A stretch of DNA of 64,000 nt from Planococcus plakortidis (GCF_001687605.2 NZ_CP016539.2:2634501-2698500); one strand, 5' to 3'; positions 51,949 to 61,356 are shown, counted from the first letter of the stretch. The notes: a model not told the origin generated them from the letters alone. Numbers and translations are program-made.

Positions 51949-52968
51949 TCAGATGATGGTCTTGCCATTTTGCGCTAAAGCGAAATGGATGCTGTGCTGA
52001 AGGGTACGGAAGCATTCATACCCCGAAAGATCCACACCCGCTTCTGTGATCGTCATGCTGGTATGCGGTGAAATACCGGCCAGTACGGTCTTTGTGCCAA
52101 TCAAACCGGCGGCAGAACCCAGTTTTTCGATGAGCATCGCGGCATGCTGGTTGAAGCTTTCATTCAGCCCGGTCAAATCAAGCAGCAAATAGCGCGCTTT
52201 GTATTTCGGCAAATTTTCAAGCGTCTTGAACAACAGCTCTTCAGCACGCGCTTCGTCGTAGCGGCCAAGAAGCGGTACGACGACGATATCTTCGAGCACC
52301 GGGATCAGAGGAGAAGAAAGTTCACGAATCATGTCATGGAGATCCGCCGTCTTTTCGTCCACTAGCTGTTCAAGTTCGCGGATTTTTTCGGATTCCTTGC
52401 GGCGTGCCAGTGAATGGATATTTTTTTCAATCGTCTCGTCCGATGGGAAATAACGGATCAGGCATCCTTCATGTCCTTCGATCTGAGAATGGACAACTTC
52501 ATACCAAATGTTGCGGCCCAAAAGCGAGCTGAAGATCCCTGCATAATGGGCAGGCAAAAAACTGCCGCCGATCTTTTTTCCTTGTGCCACATTGATTTGA
52601 TATTCCCAGCTGTTTTTCAGCGTCACTTCCAAAGTCCCGGCTTCGACGTCCAGATTATGGATCGTTGCCACTCCCCATCCGGCTGATGCATATGTATTGG
52701 TGATGAGTTCAGAAGCTCTCAGAACGGAGACCCCGCCCATTTTGTGGAAGTAATCCCCCACTACCTGGCCTTGCCGATACCCTGTCGATTCCAAAACGAC
52801 AGCTGCCGCCTCTTCCCCGGAGATTTCCTCAATCGAATCAAAAAACATTTTCATTGCAGTGGAAGTCCAAAACAGCACCGAATTCTGGCCTTCAAAGAGG
52901 AAGCGCCCTTCCGTGAGGTCCCATTCAAAATCCAATCCGCCCACGTTAACCTTCGTTTGTTGCGTCAT
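51949..52968 (-). CDS. V4R-domain plus RsbR-like STAS protein
   Basis: A 339-residue sensor. Residues about 10-190 (VLFWTSTAMKMFFDSI ... EGCLIRYFPS) match the V4R/XylR-N small-molecule-binding fold; a coiled-coil linker (about 195-230) leads to a STAS domain (about 235-335) with LLLDLTGLNES and TKTVLAGISPHTSMTITEAGVDLS, like RsbR/YtvA stressosome proteins. The Thr matching the second RsbR phosphosite is present (SMTITEAG); the position of the first appears to be non-Thr. It may feed the SigB stress response. ATG 52968 lies 11 bases after GGAGG. Confidence 0.82.
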   Translation of the reverse strand: MTQQTKVNVGGLDFEWDLTEGRFLFEGQNSVLFWTSTAMKMFFDSIEEISGEEAAAVVLESTGYRQGQVVGDYFHKMGGVSVLRASELITNTYASAGWGVATIHNLDVEAGTLEVTLKNSWEYQINVAQGKKIGGSFLPAHYAGIFSSLLGRNIWYEVVHSQIEGHEGCLIRYFPSDETIEKNIHSLARRKESEKIRELEQLVDEKTADLHDMIRELSSPLIPVLEDIVVVPLLGRYDEARAEELLFKTLENLPKYKARYLLLDLTGLNESFNQHAAMLIEKLGSAAGLIGTKTVLAGISPHTSMTITEAGVDLSGYECFRTLQHSIHFALAQNGKTII

Positions 52969-53102
52969 CGTATAGCCATCCTCCCTAATTAGTCCTATGG
53001 ATTCATCATACGCGAGCCCGTAACCCCCATCAAGTTTGAATGTTTTAAAGCGTTTCAATTAAGGAATAGATAAACAAGAACGCTAAAGGAGAGGTGCTAA
53101 CA

Positions 53103-53333
53103 ATGGCAGAAAAAGACCGTTTCAACGAAAAGGAACGAAAGTCGAACGACGGGGCTCCAATGGACAATCCTGAACAAATCAAAACCGATAAAGAAACCAT
53201 GACAGAGATGCACGAAGAAGAAATGAACGTGGATTCCATCCCTTTGGAAGATTTGAAGCAGGACATGAAAGACGAGAAAAATCCCCGTGACACTAAAGAT
53301 GATTCAGCGAGTGAGGAAAAACATCCTGAATGA
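53103..53333 (+). CDS. 76-residue acidic hydrophilic protein
   Basis: A charged, disordered-looking protein (MAEKDRFNEKERKSNDGAPM to the C-terminus DDSASEEKHPE) with no hydrophobic segment or recognisable family. Composition is like small stress-associated hydrophilins. AGGAGAGGTG lies upstream of ATG 53103; three upstream in-frame codons belong to the leader. It lies 66 bases before a general-stress-type PNPOx gene on the same strand and diverges from the V4R-STAS gene. Function unknown. Confidence 0.6.
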   Translation: MAEKDRFNEKERKSNDGAPMDNPEQIKTDKETMTEMHEEEMNVDSIPLEDLKQDMKDEKNPRDTKDDSASEEKHPE

Positions 53334-53399
53334 TTCAATCTGCAGGCTCCTGGCCCGCAGCTTATCGGTAGATAATACCACTGCAAAGGAGAGAGTTGG

Positions 53400-53822
53400 A
53401 TGGCACAAGAAGAACTGAAACAACAAGCCTTAAAAATATTGGAAGACAGCATGATCGGGACCTTGGCAACCATTAAAGACAACAAACCGCACTCCCGTTA
53501 CATGACTTTCTTTAACGATGAATTCACTTTATACACGGCGACAAGCAAGCAGACGCAGAAAGTCGATGAACTGGAGAAGAACCCGAACGCACACATCCTG
53601 CTAGGTTACGAGGGTGAAGGCGTAGGCGATAGCTTTCTCGAAATCGAAGGGCAAATGTCGCTGCGGGATGACCGTGAGCTGATCGATAAAGTATGGAATG
53701 AGCACTTGACCGGCTGGTTCGACGGCCCTGAAGACCCGAACTTGATCATCCTGGCGATCACGCCGACTCGTGTGCGCTTGATGAACCGCAAAGGCAAAGA
53801 TCCCCAAACAATTGAACTGTAA
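53400..53822 (+). CDS. pyridoxamine 5'-phosphate oxidase-like general stress protein
   Basis: A 140-residue split-barrel flavin-binding protein of the general-stress-protein-26 type (YdaG-like). IGTLATIKDNKPHSRYMTFFNDEFTLYTATSK (about 19-50) is the family core; VWNEHLTGWFDGPEDPNLIILAITPTRVRLM is the C-terminal half. Members bind FMN or F420; true PNPOx activity is not expected. GGAG precedes ATG 53400. Probably cotranscribed with the preceding small gene. Confidence 0.87.
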   Translation: MAQEELKQQALKILEDSMIGTLATIKDNKPHSRYMTFFNDEFTLYTATSKQTQKVDELEKNPNAHILLGYEGEGVGDSFLEIEGQMSLRDDRELIDKVWNEHLTGWFDGPEDPNLIILAITPTRVRLMNRKGKDPQTIEL

Positions 53823-53824
53823 AC

Positions 53825-53852
53825 AAAAAGCCTCCGGTACCGGAGGCTTTTT
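53825..53852. terminator. bidirectional terminator
   Basis: AAAAAGCCTCCGG and CCGGAGGCTTTTT form a perfect stem with loop TA. Shared by the PNPOx-like gene and nsrR. Confidence 0.95.
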
Positions 53853-54286
53853 CATGTGCGCAACAACTCGCGCAATGCATCTTTATTAAATAGAAGATCT
53901 TGCAGATTGTATTCATCCAATACTGCCAAATAGGCATGCAATGCTTTGCCGAGCACTCCCCTCAACCCGCAAATAGGGGAAATCGGGCATGTATTGGTCT
54001 CCGAACTGAAACACTCCACCAAGTGGAAGTCTTCTTCCATTCGACGGACGACCGTCCCGACATTGATATTCTCAGGGCGGTCCGCCAAGCGAATGCCGCC
54101 TCCCCTGCCCCTGACCGTTTCAATGAATCCCGCTTTGCCGAGTTCAAAGGTCACTTTCATCAGATGGTTCTTGGATATATGATAAGCGTCGGAAATTTCC
54201 TGTATGGTGGTCAACTTGCCGTCTTCTTTCGTTCCTAAATAAATGAGTACACGCAATGAATAATCCGTATACATCGTTAACCTCAT
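53852..54286 (-). CDS. nsrR: NO-sensing Rrf2-family repressor
   Basis: A 144-residue Rrf2 regulator. MRLTMYTDYSLRVLIYL and ISKNHLMKV are the winged-helix N-terminus; the Fe-S ligands are Cys92, Cys100 and Cys106 (CFSSETNTCPISPIC), the same positions as in B. subtilis NsrR. The cluster reacts with nitric oxide, releasing the repressor. It is divergent from hmp, and a near-perfect NsrR dyad lies between. AAGGTG precedes ATG 54286; the longer frame to 54376 has no support. Confidence 0.93.
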   Translation of the reverse strand: MRLTMYTDYSLRVLIYLGTKEDGKLTTIQEISDAYHISKNHLMKVTFELGKAGFIETVRGRGGGIRLADRPENINVGTVVRRMEEDFHLVECFSSETNTCPISPICGLRGVLGKALHAYLAVLDEYNLQDLLFNKDALRELLRT

Positions 54287-54422
54287 TGGTCTCACCTTCC
54301 CTGCACGTCCATTATACTCGCCGCCTGAATTTCTGGAAAGGAAACGCATCTGCGGAATCCAGGCTTTTTGCGCCAATATTCCATGTGTGACTTTTCTGTG
54401 AAATGAAATGTGTCTAAATTTT

Positions 54423-54447
54423 AAAGATGTATTTTAAATATATCTTT
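54423..54447. promoter_or_regulatory. NsrR operator in the hmp promoter
   Basis: AAAGATGTATTT, one T, AAATATATCTTT: a 12+12 dyad with a single mismatch, of the known ATRTATYTTAAATATAYAT type. It lies just upstream of the -10 TATAGT (54464-54469) and would cover the -35 region. Confidence 0.88.
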
Positions 54448-54501
54448 AAACACTTTTTCAGGTTATAGTGGGACTATAGAAAACAAAAGGAGAGATTGAC
54501 T

Positions 54502-55683
54502 ATGTTATCCGAACAAACAAGAACAATCGTCAAATCCACCGCCCCTGTATTAGCTGAACACGGTAAAACCATCACGACCGTTTTTTACAGCAATATGTTC
54601 GAAGCCCATCCAGAACTCTTAAATATCTTCAACCAAGCCAACCAAAAACAAGGGCGCCAGCAAACAGCGCTTGCCAATACAGTATATGCGGCTGCTGTCC
54701 ATATCGATAATTTGGAAGCGATCCTTCCAGCCGTCGAACAGATCGCCCACAAACACGTGAGCCTCGGCGTCAAAGCGGAACATTATCCAATCGTCGGTGA
54801 ATATCTTTTGAAGGCGATCAAAGAAGTACTCGGCGATGCAGCGACAGACGACATCATCAACGCTTGGGCAGAAGCTTATGGCGTCATCGCCGATGTTTTC
54901 ATCAGCATCGAAAATGGCATGTACGAAAAAGCGGAAACCCAGGAAAATGGCTGGAGCTTCTTCAAAGACTTCACCATCGCACGCAAAGTCAAAGAAAGCG
55001 AGAATATCACTTCCTTCTATCTTAAACCTGCGGATGGCAAAAACGTGCCGAGCTATGAAGCTGGCCAATACATCACGGTCCGCCTGGCGATCCCGGGAGA
55101 AGAGTTCCTGTTCAATCGCCAATACAGCTTGTCACAAGCATCACGTCCGGATGAGTTCCGCATTTCCGTCAAACGCGAATCCGATAACGACCCGAACGGA
55201 ATGGTTTCCGTCTACTTGCACGAAAACATGAACGAAGGCGACACCATTGAAGTAAGTGCGCCTGCCGGCGAATTCGTGCTCGATACAAAACGCGAAACGC
55301 CAGTGGCATTCGTCAGCGGCGGCGTAGGTATCACGCCGATGATGAGCATGTTCGAAACCGTTGCAACGCAAACACCGGAACGCCCGGTTTCATTCCTTCA
55401 TGCAGCACGTAATGAAACTTTGCATGCATTCGACAAAGACGTCCAAAAATACGTCGCCACAATGGACAATGCAAAATACAAAACTTTGTATTCCGATGAA
55501 CCGCAAGGCTATATCACTCGTGAAATCCTGGAAGATATGGTCGATGCAAGCGGCGAAGTATACGTTTGCGGACCGGTTCCATTCATGGAGAAAATGATCA
55601 GCGAATTGCGTGCACTCGGCATGTCCGATGAACAGATCCACTATGAATTCTTCGGCCCTGCTGTAGCCCTGCAATCCGTCTAA
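54502..55683 (+). CDS. hmp: flavohemoprotein (NO dioxygenase)
   Basis: A 393-residue Hmp that oxidises nitric oxide to nitrate with oxygen and NADPH. Globin domain (1-140) with Tyr29 and proximal His85 (IAHKHVSLG); FAD domain (about 150-260) with RQYSLS; NAD domain (about 265-393) with [13 protein letters not shown] and [18 protein letters not shown] lies nine bases before ATG 54502. Repressed by NsrR from the adjacent gene and induced by NO. Confidence 0.96.
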   Translation: MLSEQTRTIVKSTAPVLAEHGKTITTVFYSNMFEAHPELLNIFNQANQKQGRQQTALANTVYAAAVHIDNLEAILPAVEQIAHKHVSLGVKAEHYPIVGEYLLKAIKEVLGDAATDDIINAWAEAYGVIADVFISIENGMYEKAETQENGWSFFKDFTIARKVKESENITSFYLKPADGKNVPSYEAGQYITVRLAIPGEEFLFNRQYSLSQASRPDEFRISVKRESDNDPNGMVSVYLHENMNEGDTIEVSAPAGEFVLDTKRETPVAFVSGGVGITPMMSMFETVATQTPERPVSFLHAARNETLHAFDKDVQKYVATMDNAKYKTLYSDEPQGYITREILEDMVDASGEVYVCGPVPFMEKMISELRALGMSDEQIHYEFFGPAVALQSV

Positions 55684-55688
55684 ACAGC

Positions 55689-55724
55689 AAAAGCCGCTTC
55701 CCGATCGAGGGAAGCGGCTTTTTT
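55689..55724 (+). terminator. terminator of hmp
   Basis: AAAAGCCGCTTCCC pairs with GGGAAGCGGCTTTT around GATCGA, followed by further T. Confidence 0.95.
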
Positions 55725-55779
55725 GATGCTTGGCAGCCCCGCCCTATTCCGGTAGCATGGAGAAAAAGGGGGAATTGAG

Positions 55780-56463
55780 ATGCACTTGCCTATGGCCGTT
55801 AAACAAGCACTCCAAATGCAATCGGTCATCGTCGACCGGCTTCCTGCCCATCCCTTTTCTTCTTCCAATCCGGAGATATTGATTGAAGAGTTAAAGGACT
55901 GGAGCGGAACGGAAAACAATGGAGTGGCTGTTTCTTATTTTTTTCGCCAAATCGCATTATTCGTGACGGCCCAATTCAGCTTAATCCACCAGCAGGGCGG
56001 ATATTTCAAGACCCCGCCTGAAAAACTTGGCTATGGCCGGATACAGAATTACGGCTTGCCGCTCATTTCTTTTCACGTCGAGTCAGCTGATTTCATTGAA
56101 ATTCCCGCTGAACAAAGAAGCGAAGCTTTCCGGTATGTATTGATCGGGCAGACAGATGCGCTGCTCCGGCAATTGCGCCGCCACGCAAAGATATCGCCGA
56201 TTACGTGCTGGGAAAATGTGCTCGGCTCACTTGCTTGGTATTACGCAAACCTTCAAAGACACTATCCGCTGATGGCCGCTGAAGATCTCGAATGGCTGAT
56301 GGAAGACCAGAATTGGGAACCCCTCCGCAAATCCCAGTGGCGCAATTTCATCGGCACCACGCCCCTTGAACGGGCAGTCTCCGTGCCAATGCGGAAAACT
56401 TGCTGCTTGTATAAGGAATTGGCGGCGTTCGATACATGCACGTTTTGCCCACAACCCCATTAA
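55780..56463 (+). CDS. FhuF-like (2Fe-2S) ferric-siderophore reductase
   Basis: A 227-residue soluble protein. The C-terminus has Cys208, Cys209, Cys220 and Cys223 (CC-x10-C-x2-C, in TCCLYKELAAFDTCTFCPQ), the unusual 2Fe-2S motif of FhuF-type reductases that release iron from siderophores in the cytoplasm. The central WENVLGSLAWYYANL fits the family. No Fur box or siderophore gene is visible nearby. AGGGGGAAT precedes ATG 55780. Confidence 0.78.
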   Translation: MHLPMAVKQALQMQSVIVDRLPAHPFSSSNPEILIEELKDWSGTENNGVAVSYFFRQIALFVTAQFSLIHQQGGYFKTPPEKLGYGRIQNYGLPLISFHVESADFIEIPAEQRSEAFRYVLIGQTDALLRQLRRHAKISPITCWENVLGSLAWYYANLQRHYPLMAAEDLEWLMEDQNWEPLRKSQWRNFIGTTPLERAVSVPMRKTCCLYKELAAFDTCTFCPQPH

Positions 56464-56490
56464 AAAAGCTCCGGCTGGGCCGGAGCTTTT
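56463..56490. terminator. bidirectional terminator
   Basis: AAAAAGCTCCGGC and GCCGGAGCTTTTT form the stem, loop TGG. Shared by the FhuF-like gene and the aeRF1-type gene. Confidence 0.93.
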
Positions 56491-56492
56491 TA

Positions 56493-57355
56493 TTATTTCT
56501 CAAAAACTTCATGCAGAATCTTGTCTGCACTATTATTGATCAGGTTTTTATGGATGCAGCTGTTGGGCTTTTTGTGGAGCGCTTTCGAAAATGACTGGGC
56601 GTGCTCAGCTTCCCCGATGACGTGGATTTCTTCCCAGCGCCGCTCTTTTTTCAACTTCTCGATTTTCGCGCCCATGTCTTTATAGAAACGGTCCAAGTTT
56701 TCTTTTAAGCGGTGGTCGAGTTCATCGACAGGGCTTCCCCCGCCGCTTCCCCGATGACCGGGCTGTTTCCGCCAGCAGCGCCGCCGCCAGTCGAACCAGC
56801 GCCGCTGCGGCCTTGGATGCGCCCCGAGCTTCTGACGCCTTTTTGCTCAGTCCATACTTCAAGGCCTGCGTCGAATTCGTAATAGACTTCTTCATTGACG
56901 ATGCCGACAGATGTATCAAGCACGCGGATGCCTTTGAAGCTCGGCAGGATCACGCCTGCGTATGGATATGCTTTGTAGATATAGCGCAATTGGTCGAGTG
57001 CCGGTTTGTTTTCCCATTGGAAATCGGTTTTGACGGAAATCTGCAAATGCTTCACCCAAAACAGGTCGTCTTGAGTGGATGCAAAAATAACGACACCCTT
57101 CTGGAGGTCGCCTTGATTGTCCAATATTTCCTTTTCCACTTTTTTACGTAATTCTTTGTAGGCTTTCAATTCCTTTTCATCTTTTGAGGCGGTCAAATAC
57201 TCGTCGAGGCGCTTCAGGCCGTTCTTCAACTGGATCTTCCAGGCCCCGTTCTGCGCTTCACGGTCTGCCGGGTTCGTATTGAGATATACACTCAATACAC
57301 AGCGGTCTTCACATTCGAATTGTTTCAGCTCTTGGATTTCGTCGTATAATGTCAT
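56493..57355 (-). pseudogene. VLRF1-like aeRF1-type release factor, frameshifted
   Basis: Two frames make one protein of about 287 residues. Frame one (57355-56705) has the bacterial aeRF1-type start LSVYLNTNPADREAQNGAWK and an SGRIQGRSGAGSTGGGAAGG stretch at the place of the Gly-rich release-factor loop; it then drifts off. Adding one G to the G5 run near 56747-56752 leads into SPVDELDHRLKENLDRFYKD and a normal C-terminus. Such factors are implicated in peptide release on stalled ribosomes. A perfect SigB promoter precedes it. Mutation or sequencing error. Confidence 0.8.
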
Positions 57356-57394
57356 TCACCCATCATCCTCCTTTAATCCTTACTTGTTATCTGA

Positions 57395-57419
57395 ATACCC
57401 CAACCGCCTGTGCTTAAAC
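57395..57419 (-). promoter_or_regulatory. perfect SigB promoter of the aeRF1-type gene
   Basis: Minus strand GTTTAA (57414-57419), 13-base spacer, GGGTAT (57395-57400): an exact match to the SigB consensus, about 40 bases before the start codon. Confidence 0.85.
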
Positions 57420-57452
57420 GGCAGCCACCCTTTTCTTTTTCAATATTCCAAC

Positions 57453-57477
57453 GTTTAAATTGTCCTGTCTGTGGTAA
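57453..57477 (+). promoter_or_regulatory. SigB-like promoter of the DUF3243 gene
   Basis: GTTTAA (57453-57458), 13-base spacer, TGGTAA (57472-57477; four of six). It is divergent from the aeRF1-type promoter. Confidence 0.45.
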
Positions 57478-57517
57478 ACAATGACTAGCAACAAAAATGA
57501 CGAGGAGTGAATTATAC

Positions 57518-57829
57518 ATGGAAAACATTGATAAAAAAGTAGAAGAGAAATTGAGCAATACGGATAATAAGAAGAAAGAACAGATTTTAGCGGAATTCTC
57601 GACTTTCATCGATTATTTGGGCGATAAAGTTCAGATGGGCGAGAAAATGGGCTTAAGCGAAGAGCGCATCGCGCAGCTGGCGTCTAAAGTAGCCGATTAC
57701 CTGGCGAAAAAAGAAGATCCGAAAAATAGCGAAGAGTACCTATTGCAGCGCTTATGGCAAGTAGGCGACAAAGAAGAGCAGCATATGCTCGCCCATATGC
57801 TAGTCAAGTTGGCAAAAGAACAGAACTGA
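57518..57829 (+). CDS. DUF3243 family protein
   Basis: A 103-residue protein. FSTFIDYLGDKVQMGEKMGLSEERIAQLASKVADYLAKKEDPKNSEEYLL and QRLWQVGDKEEQHMLAHMLVKL match DUF3243 (B. subtilis YmfJ type), a small helical family without known function; a lysine-rich N-terminal extension of about 25 residues precedes the domain. GAGGAG lies before ATG 57518. Divergent from the aeRF1-type gene, with SigB-like sequences on both sides. Confidence 0.85.
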   Translation: MENIDKKVEEKLSNTDNKKKEQILAEFSTFIDYLGDKVQMGEKMGLSEERIAQLASKVADYLAKKEDPKNSEEYLLQRLWQVGDKEEQHMLAHMLVKLAKEQN

Positions 57830-57835
57830 TCACGC

Positions 57836-57867
57836 AAAAAGCCTGAGCTTAACCGCTCAGGCTTTTT
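57836..57867. terminator. bidirectional terminator
   Basis: AAAAAGCCTGAGC pairs with GCTCAGGCTTTTT around TTAACC. Between DUF3243 and the MFS gene. Confidence 0.95.
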
Positions 57868-57878
57868 CCTATGCTCAG

Positions 57879-59153
57879 CTATGCGCTTATGGCAGCTCTT
57901 TTTTCATATAAATGGAACATCCATAGATAAACGAATCCGCTCAACACCGCGAATGCCCCAAGGATGATAAAGGTCCAGCCGAACCCGAACCAGGCAGTCA
58001 TCGGGATGGAGACCGGCGCAATCATCCGGCCAATCGTATAGCGCAGGCTCGCCGCGGCGAAATACTGGCCGCGCATCGATTCGGGCGCAAGTTTGGAAAT
58101 GAAGCTCTGCTGCAGCCCGACAATCATCAATTCAGCAAATGTAAAGACCGCCATCCCCACAAAGAATATCCAAAACCACGAAGTCATCGGGAAAATCGCC
58201 ATCGATAAGCCGAACAACATGGCCGAGAAGAAGAACACCCATTTTTCGGGGAACTTGGTCATCCACCGTGTAATGACGACTGTCAGAAGTGCCACAATCA
58301 AGCCATTCTCCGCAAGCAGGATACCGAAAGACGTTTCCCCGGTCACCGACCATTCACGACCCAGGAAATCCAGGATCGTTTGGCGGTCAATCGTTTCCTT
58401 CAAGTAGACCGGGATGACAAGGTCCAGTTGCATGAAGGTCTGCGCTCCCAATACGCCTGCTACGACAAACAATAAAAAGACACGGTCTTTCAAGATGATG
58501 CCGTAATCCTTCACTTGCGAAAGCAATGCGCCTCTCCATCCAGTCGCTCCCCCTTCTTTCCATTTATCCATAACTTCAGCCGATAAGGTCTCTTCAGTGT
58601 ACAGGCGCAATAATAGCCCGAGCAGCATCGAAATGATGGCAACTGCCAACAGCAACTCGAAACGATAAGAGAAAAACAGCACAGCACCGAATAAAGGGCC
58701 GATAACGACGGCAATATTCAAGGTCGTATAGAACACCGCAAATACATCGCTCCGGTATTTTTCAGGAATGACGTCCGCAATCATCGCCTGGCTCGCTGGC
58801 CAGTACAAGGAACCGCACATGCCGGCCAGCGTGAACGCCACGAAACTGAGTTCGGGCGAACTGAGCCACGGCGAGTTTGCCGCAGCGAACAGCAAGAACG
58901 CAAAACCCTGTGCCACAGCAGCGGACACGAGCATTCGCTTGCGCCCGAAACGGTCAGCAAAATAGCCGCCAAATAAATTGGCAGCTACGGAAAACATTTG
59001 GGAGACGATCAACAATAGCCCCGCCAGCCCTTTCCCGAACTCTTCGGCAAAATAAATCGCCAAGAACGGGAATACCATCCAAAAACTTGTATTCATGAAA
59101 AACTCGCCCACCAGCCGGACTTTCAGGCTGCGGTTCCAATCCCTGATCTTCAT
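57879..59153 (-). CDS. MFS transporter
   Basis: A 424-residue major facilitator with twelve helices. GGYFADRFGRKRMLVSA (about 57-73) is the loop 2-3 motif of the family and VIGPLFGAVLFF (about 150) the drug-exporter-like helix 5 motif. Probably a drug or metabolite exporter; specificity unknown. GCGAGGAA is a modest ribosome binding site before ATG 59153. The helicase gene lies upstream, 31 bases away on the same strand, so they may be cotranscribed. Confidence 0.87.
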   Translation of the reverse strand: MKIRDWNRSLKVRLVGEFFMNTSFWMVFPFLAIYFAEEFGKGLAGLLLIVSQMFSVAANLFGGYFADRFGRKRMLVSAAVAQGFAFLLFAAANSPWLSSPELSFVAFTLAGMCGSLYWPASQAMIADVIPEKYRSDVFAVFYTTLNIAVVIGPLFGAVLFFSYRFELLLAVAIISMLLGLLLRLYTEETLSAEVMDKWKEGGATGWRGALLSQVKDYGIILKDRVFLLFVVAGVLGAQTFMQLDLVIPVYLKETIDRQTILDFLGREWSVTGETSFGILLAENGLIVALLTVVITRWMTKFPEKWVFFFSAMLFGLSMAIFPMTSWFWIFFVGMAVFTFAELMIVGLQQSFISKLAPESMRGQYFAAASLRYTIGRMIAPVSIPMTAWFGFGWTFIILGAFAVLSGFVYLWMFHLYEKRAAISA

Positions 59154-59184
59154 CTATATTTCCTCGCTTCTGCGTCTATCTTCA

Positions 59185-61314
59185 TCACACCAGTTCAAGC
59201 AATTGATATTGCAGGCAAATTTCCAATAGAAATTCTTTATGCTCTTTGGCAAACTGGATGCCGACTTTCTCGTCGTCCAACTCCGTAATCCGCCCATTCC
59301 CGAAGACGCGATGGCGAATTTGCGCCCCCACCTGCAATTCCTCTGTGGAACTGACAGCGTCCGGGTTGTGCGGCACTGTAATTTTCGTTTTCGGCGCTTT
59401 CGTTGCGGAACGGTTGAACGTTTCCGCTTTCTTCATTTTCGGCAAGGCGATGCGCCGCACTTCTTCCACAAAGCGCGACTCCTTGTCGTAACTGAGCAAT
59501 TCCAGGTGGCGTTTCGCCCGTGTCATGCCGACATAGAACAAGCGTCTTGCTTCCTCCAGCAAAGCAGGATCATCGGCATCTTCTTCTGTCGGCACAATCC
59601 CCTCGACCAGGTCAATCAAATAGACCCGGTCAAACTCTAAACCTTTTGAGCTGTGCAGCGTGGACAATGTCAGCATATCATCGGCCTTTTCGGTTTTCGC
59701 CTGCCTTGTCACTTCCTCGAGCTGTTTCAAGCGTTTCGCAAAAGCCATCATCGTGGGAAGCGGTTCGGCGATTTGTTCGAGCGTGCTGAGGATCTGCTGC
59801 AAATAATCGAGCTTCATGCCGAATTTCTCTGCGCGGCTCTTGAGCATCTGGTCGTAGCCCATATCGCGGCGAATTGCCTGGATCACTTTCAAAGGCTTCA
59901 TGTCCTTCAATGCGTCCATCGATCTGCGCTGTTCCGTAATAATCCGCAGCTGGTAATCCTTCATCGTGATGGCTAACGTGATTTCTTCGAAAGCATGCCG
60001 CTTTGTCGGCTGCATCCTCCCCAATTGCTTAAGCTGGGACGCCGACCAATAGGCGTTCGTCTTCGAAGCGACTTTGGAGTATAAATCCACCCGCTCCGGG
60101 CGCAAACTGAAACGCATGAAGTTTAGGATGTCCTGGACGATCCAATGGCTGAAAAAGCGGTTGTCCGCATCTTTCATATAGAAAGGGATGCCGAGGCGGT
60201 CCAGCTCATCCATCAATAAAGTTGACGAAGAGTTATTGCGGTACAGAATTGCAACATTTCCGTATTCCTCGAGAGCGGAAAGTTCTTTCAACAGATACTT
60301 CAGCTGCGCTTCTTGGGAAGCAAGGCGGCGAATGACGATCGGTCCGCCTTCCGGCCTGTCGGTGAACATGTTTTTATCATGACGCAGTTTATTGGCCTTG
60401 ATGAATTGATTGGCTGTACTGACGATAGTGCCGGATGAGCGGTAATTGCGTTCCATCTTCATGATGTAGGCATCCGGGTACACTTGGCGGAATTTGAGCA
60501 AATAGCTTGGCTCCGCTGCACGCCACGTGTAAATCGACTGGTCGTCATCCGCCACGACACATAGATTGCGATGGTTTTCGACCAGCTTTTCAACGATGGC
60601 GTGCTGGACCATGGAAGTGTCCTGGCTTTCATCGGTCATGACGTAATCCCAGCGTTTCTGATACTTCGACAGCAGTTTGCGGTCTGTGTCCAATGCTTCA
60701 AAAGCGATCGTCAGCATATCATCGAAATCGACGAGCCGCGGTTCGTGGTTTTCTTTGAACTCTTCGTAGACCGTCAAAATATCGATGGCACCCGGGAATG
60801 GTTCATCAAGTGTTTTCCACTTTCTTTTCGGCACCATCTTGTTTTTCACGAAACTGATGAACGACACCAATTCCTCCAATTGGTCGTCGGTGATCGGCTC
60901 GTCATTCTCACGGGCATAAATATCCTTCAATAAGCGTTTTTTGTTGAGGCGGTTCGAGTCGCCGCCCTCGATCATCAAGTAATCGCCGGCAGATAAGTAT
61001 TCCCTGGTGATTTGAAAAGCCAGGCTGTGTATAGTCGAAAAGTCCACCGGCGCAAGGCCTGGAAAGAACCGCGCATAGCGTTCCAGCATATCGGTTGCCG
61101 ATGCCCGGCTGAACGTGATGGCTTTGATGCGCTTCGGCTGGACGCCCTTTTCCTCGATCAAATAGCCGATCCGCATGATCATGGTTGTCGTTTTCCCGGA
61201 ACCGGGACATGCGAGAAGCAATAGCGGCCCTTCTGTCTTGGTCACCGCTTTTTTCTGTATTTTATTCAGCTCGACTCCGAGCTCTTGTTTTTTTCGTTCA
61301 AAAAAATCGCTCAT
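59185..61314 (-). CDS. UvrD/Rep-family DNA helicase
   Basis: A 709-residue superfamily 1A helicase, about the size of B. subtilis YjcD. Motif I LLACPGSGKTTTM (about 36-48), Ia ITFSRASATDM, II MTDESQDTS (about 226), III VADDDQSIYTWRAAEP, IV MERNYRSSGTIV, V TLHSSKGLEFDRVYL (about 545) and VI RRLFYVGMTRAKRHL are all present. A C-terminal Tudor-like stretch (GAQIRHRVFGNGRI) is typical of PcrA-like proteins. The replicative pcrA is not in this window, so this is a second, repair-type helicase. AAGGAG precedes ATG 61314. Confidence 0.92.
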   Translation of the reverse strand: MSDFFERKKQELGVELNKIQKKAVTKTEGPLLLLACPGSGKTTTMIMRIGYLIEEKGVQPKRIKAITFSRASATDMLERYARFFPGLAPVDFSTIHSLAFQITREYLSAGDYLMIEGGDSNRLNKKRLLKDIYARENDEPITDDQLEELVSFISFVKNKMVPKRKWKTLDEPFPGAIDILTVYEEFKENHEPRLVDFDDMLTIAFEALDTDRKLLSKYQKRWDYVMTDESQDTSMVQHAIVEKLVENHRNLCVVADDDQSIYTWRAAEPSYLLKFRQVYPDAYIMKMERNYRSSGTIVSTANQFIKANKLRHDKNMFTDRPEGGPIVIRRLASQEAQLKYLLKELSALEEYGNVAILYRNNSSSTLLMDELDRLGIPFYMKDADNRFFSHWIVQDILNFMRFSLRPERVDLYSKVASKTNAYWSASQLKQLGRMQPTKRHAFEEITLAITMKDYQLRIITEQRRSMDALKDMKPLKVIQAIRRDMGYDQMLKSRAEKFGMKLDYLQQILSTLEQIAEPLPTMMAFAKRLKQLEEVTRQAKTEKADDMLTLSTLHSSKGLEFDRVYLIDLVEGIVPTEEDADDPALLEEARRLFYVGMTRAKRHLELLSYDKESRFVEEVRRIALPKMKKAETFNRSATKAPKTKITVPHNPDAVSSTEELQVGAQIRHRVFGNGRITELDDEKVGIQFAKEHKEFLLEICLQYQLLELV

Positions 61315-61356
61315 GGTAGACTCCTTTTTGCGTGGCAATCTCTTTCATGATAGCAC

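Noticed and set aside
53042-53068. SigB-like promoter before the 76-residue acidic protein
   Set aside because: GTTTTA with a 15-base spacer and GGAATA is too far from consensus, unlike the exact sites at 57395 and 63024.
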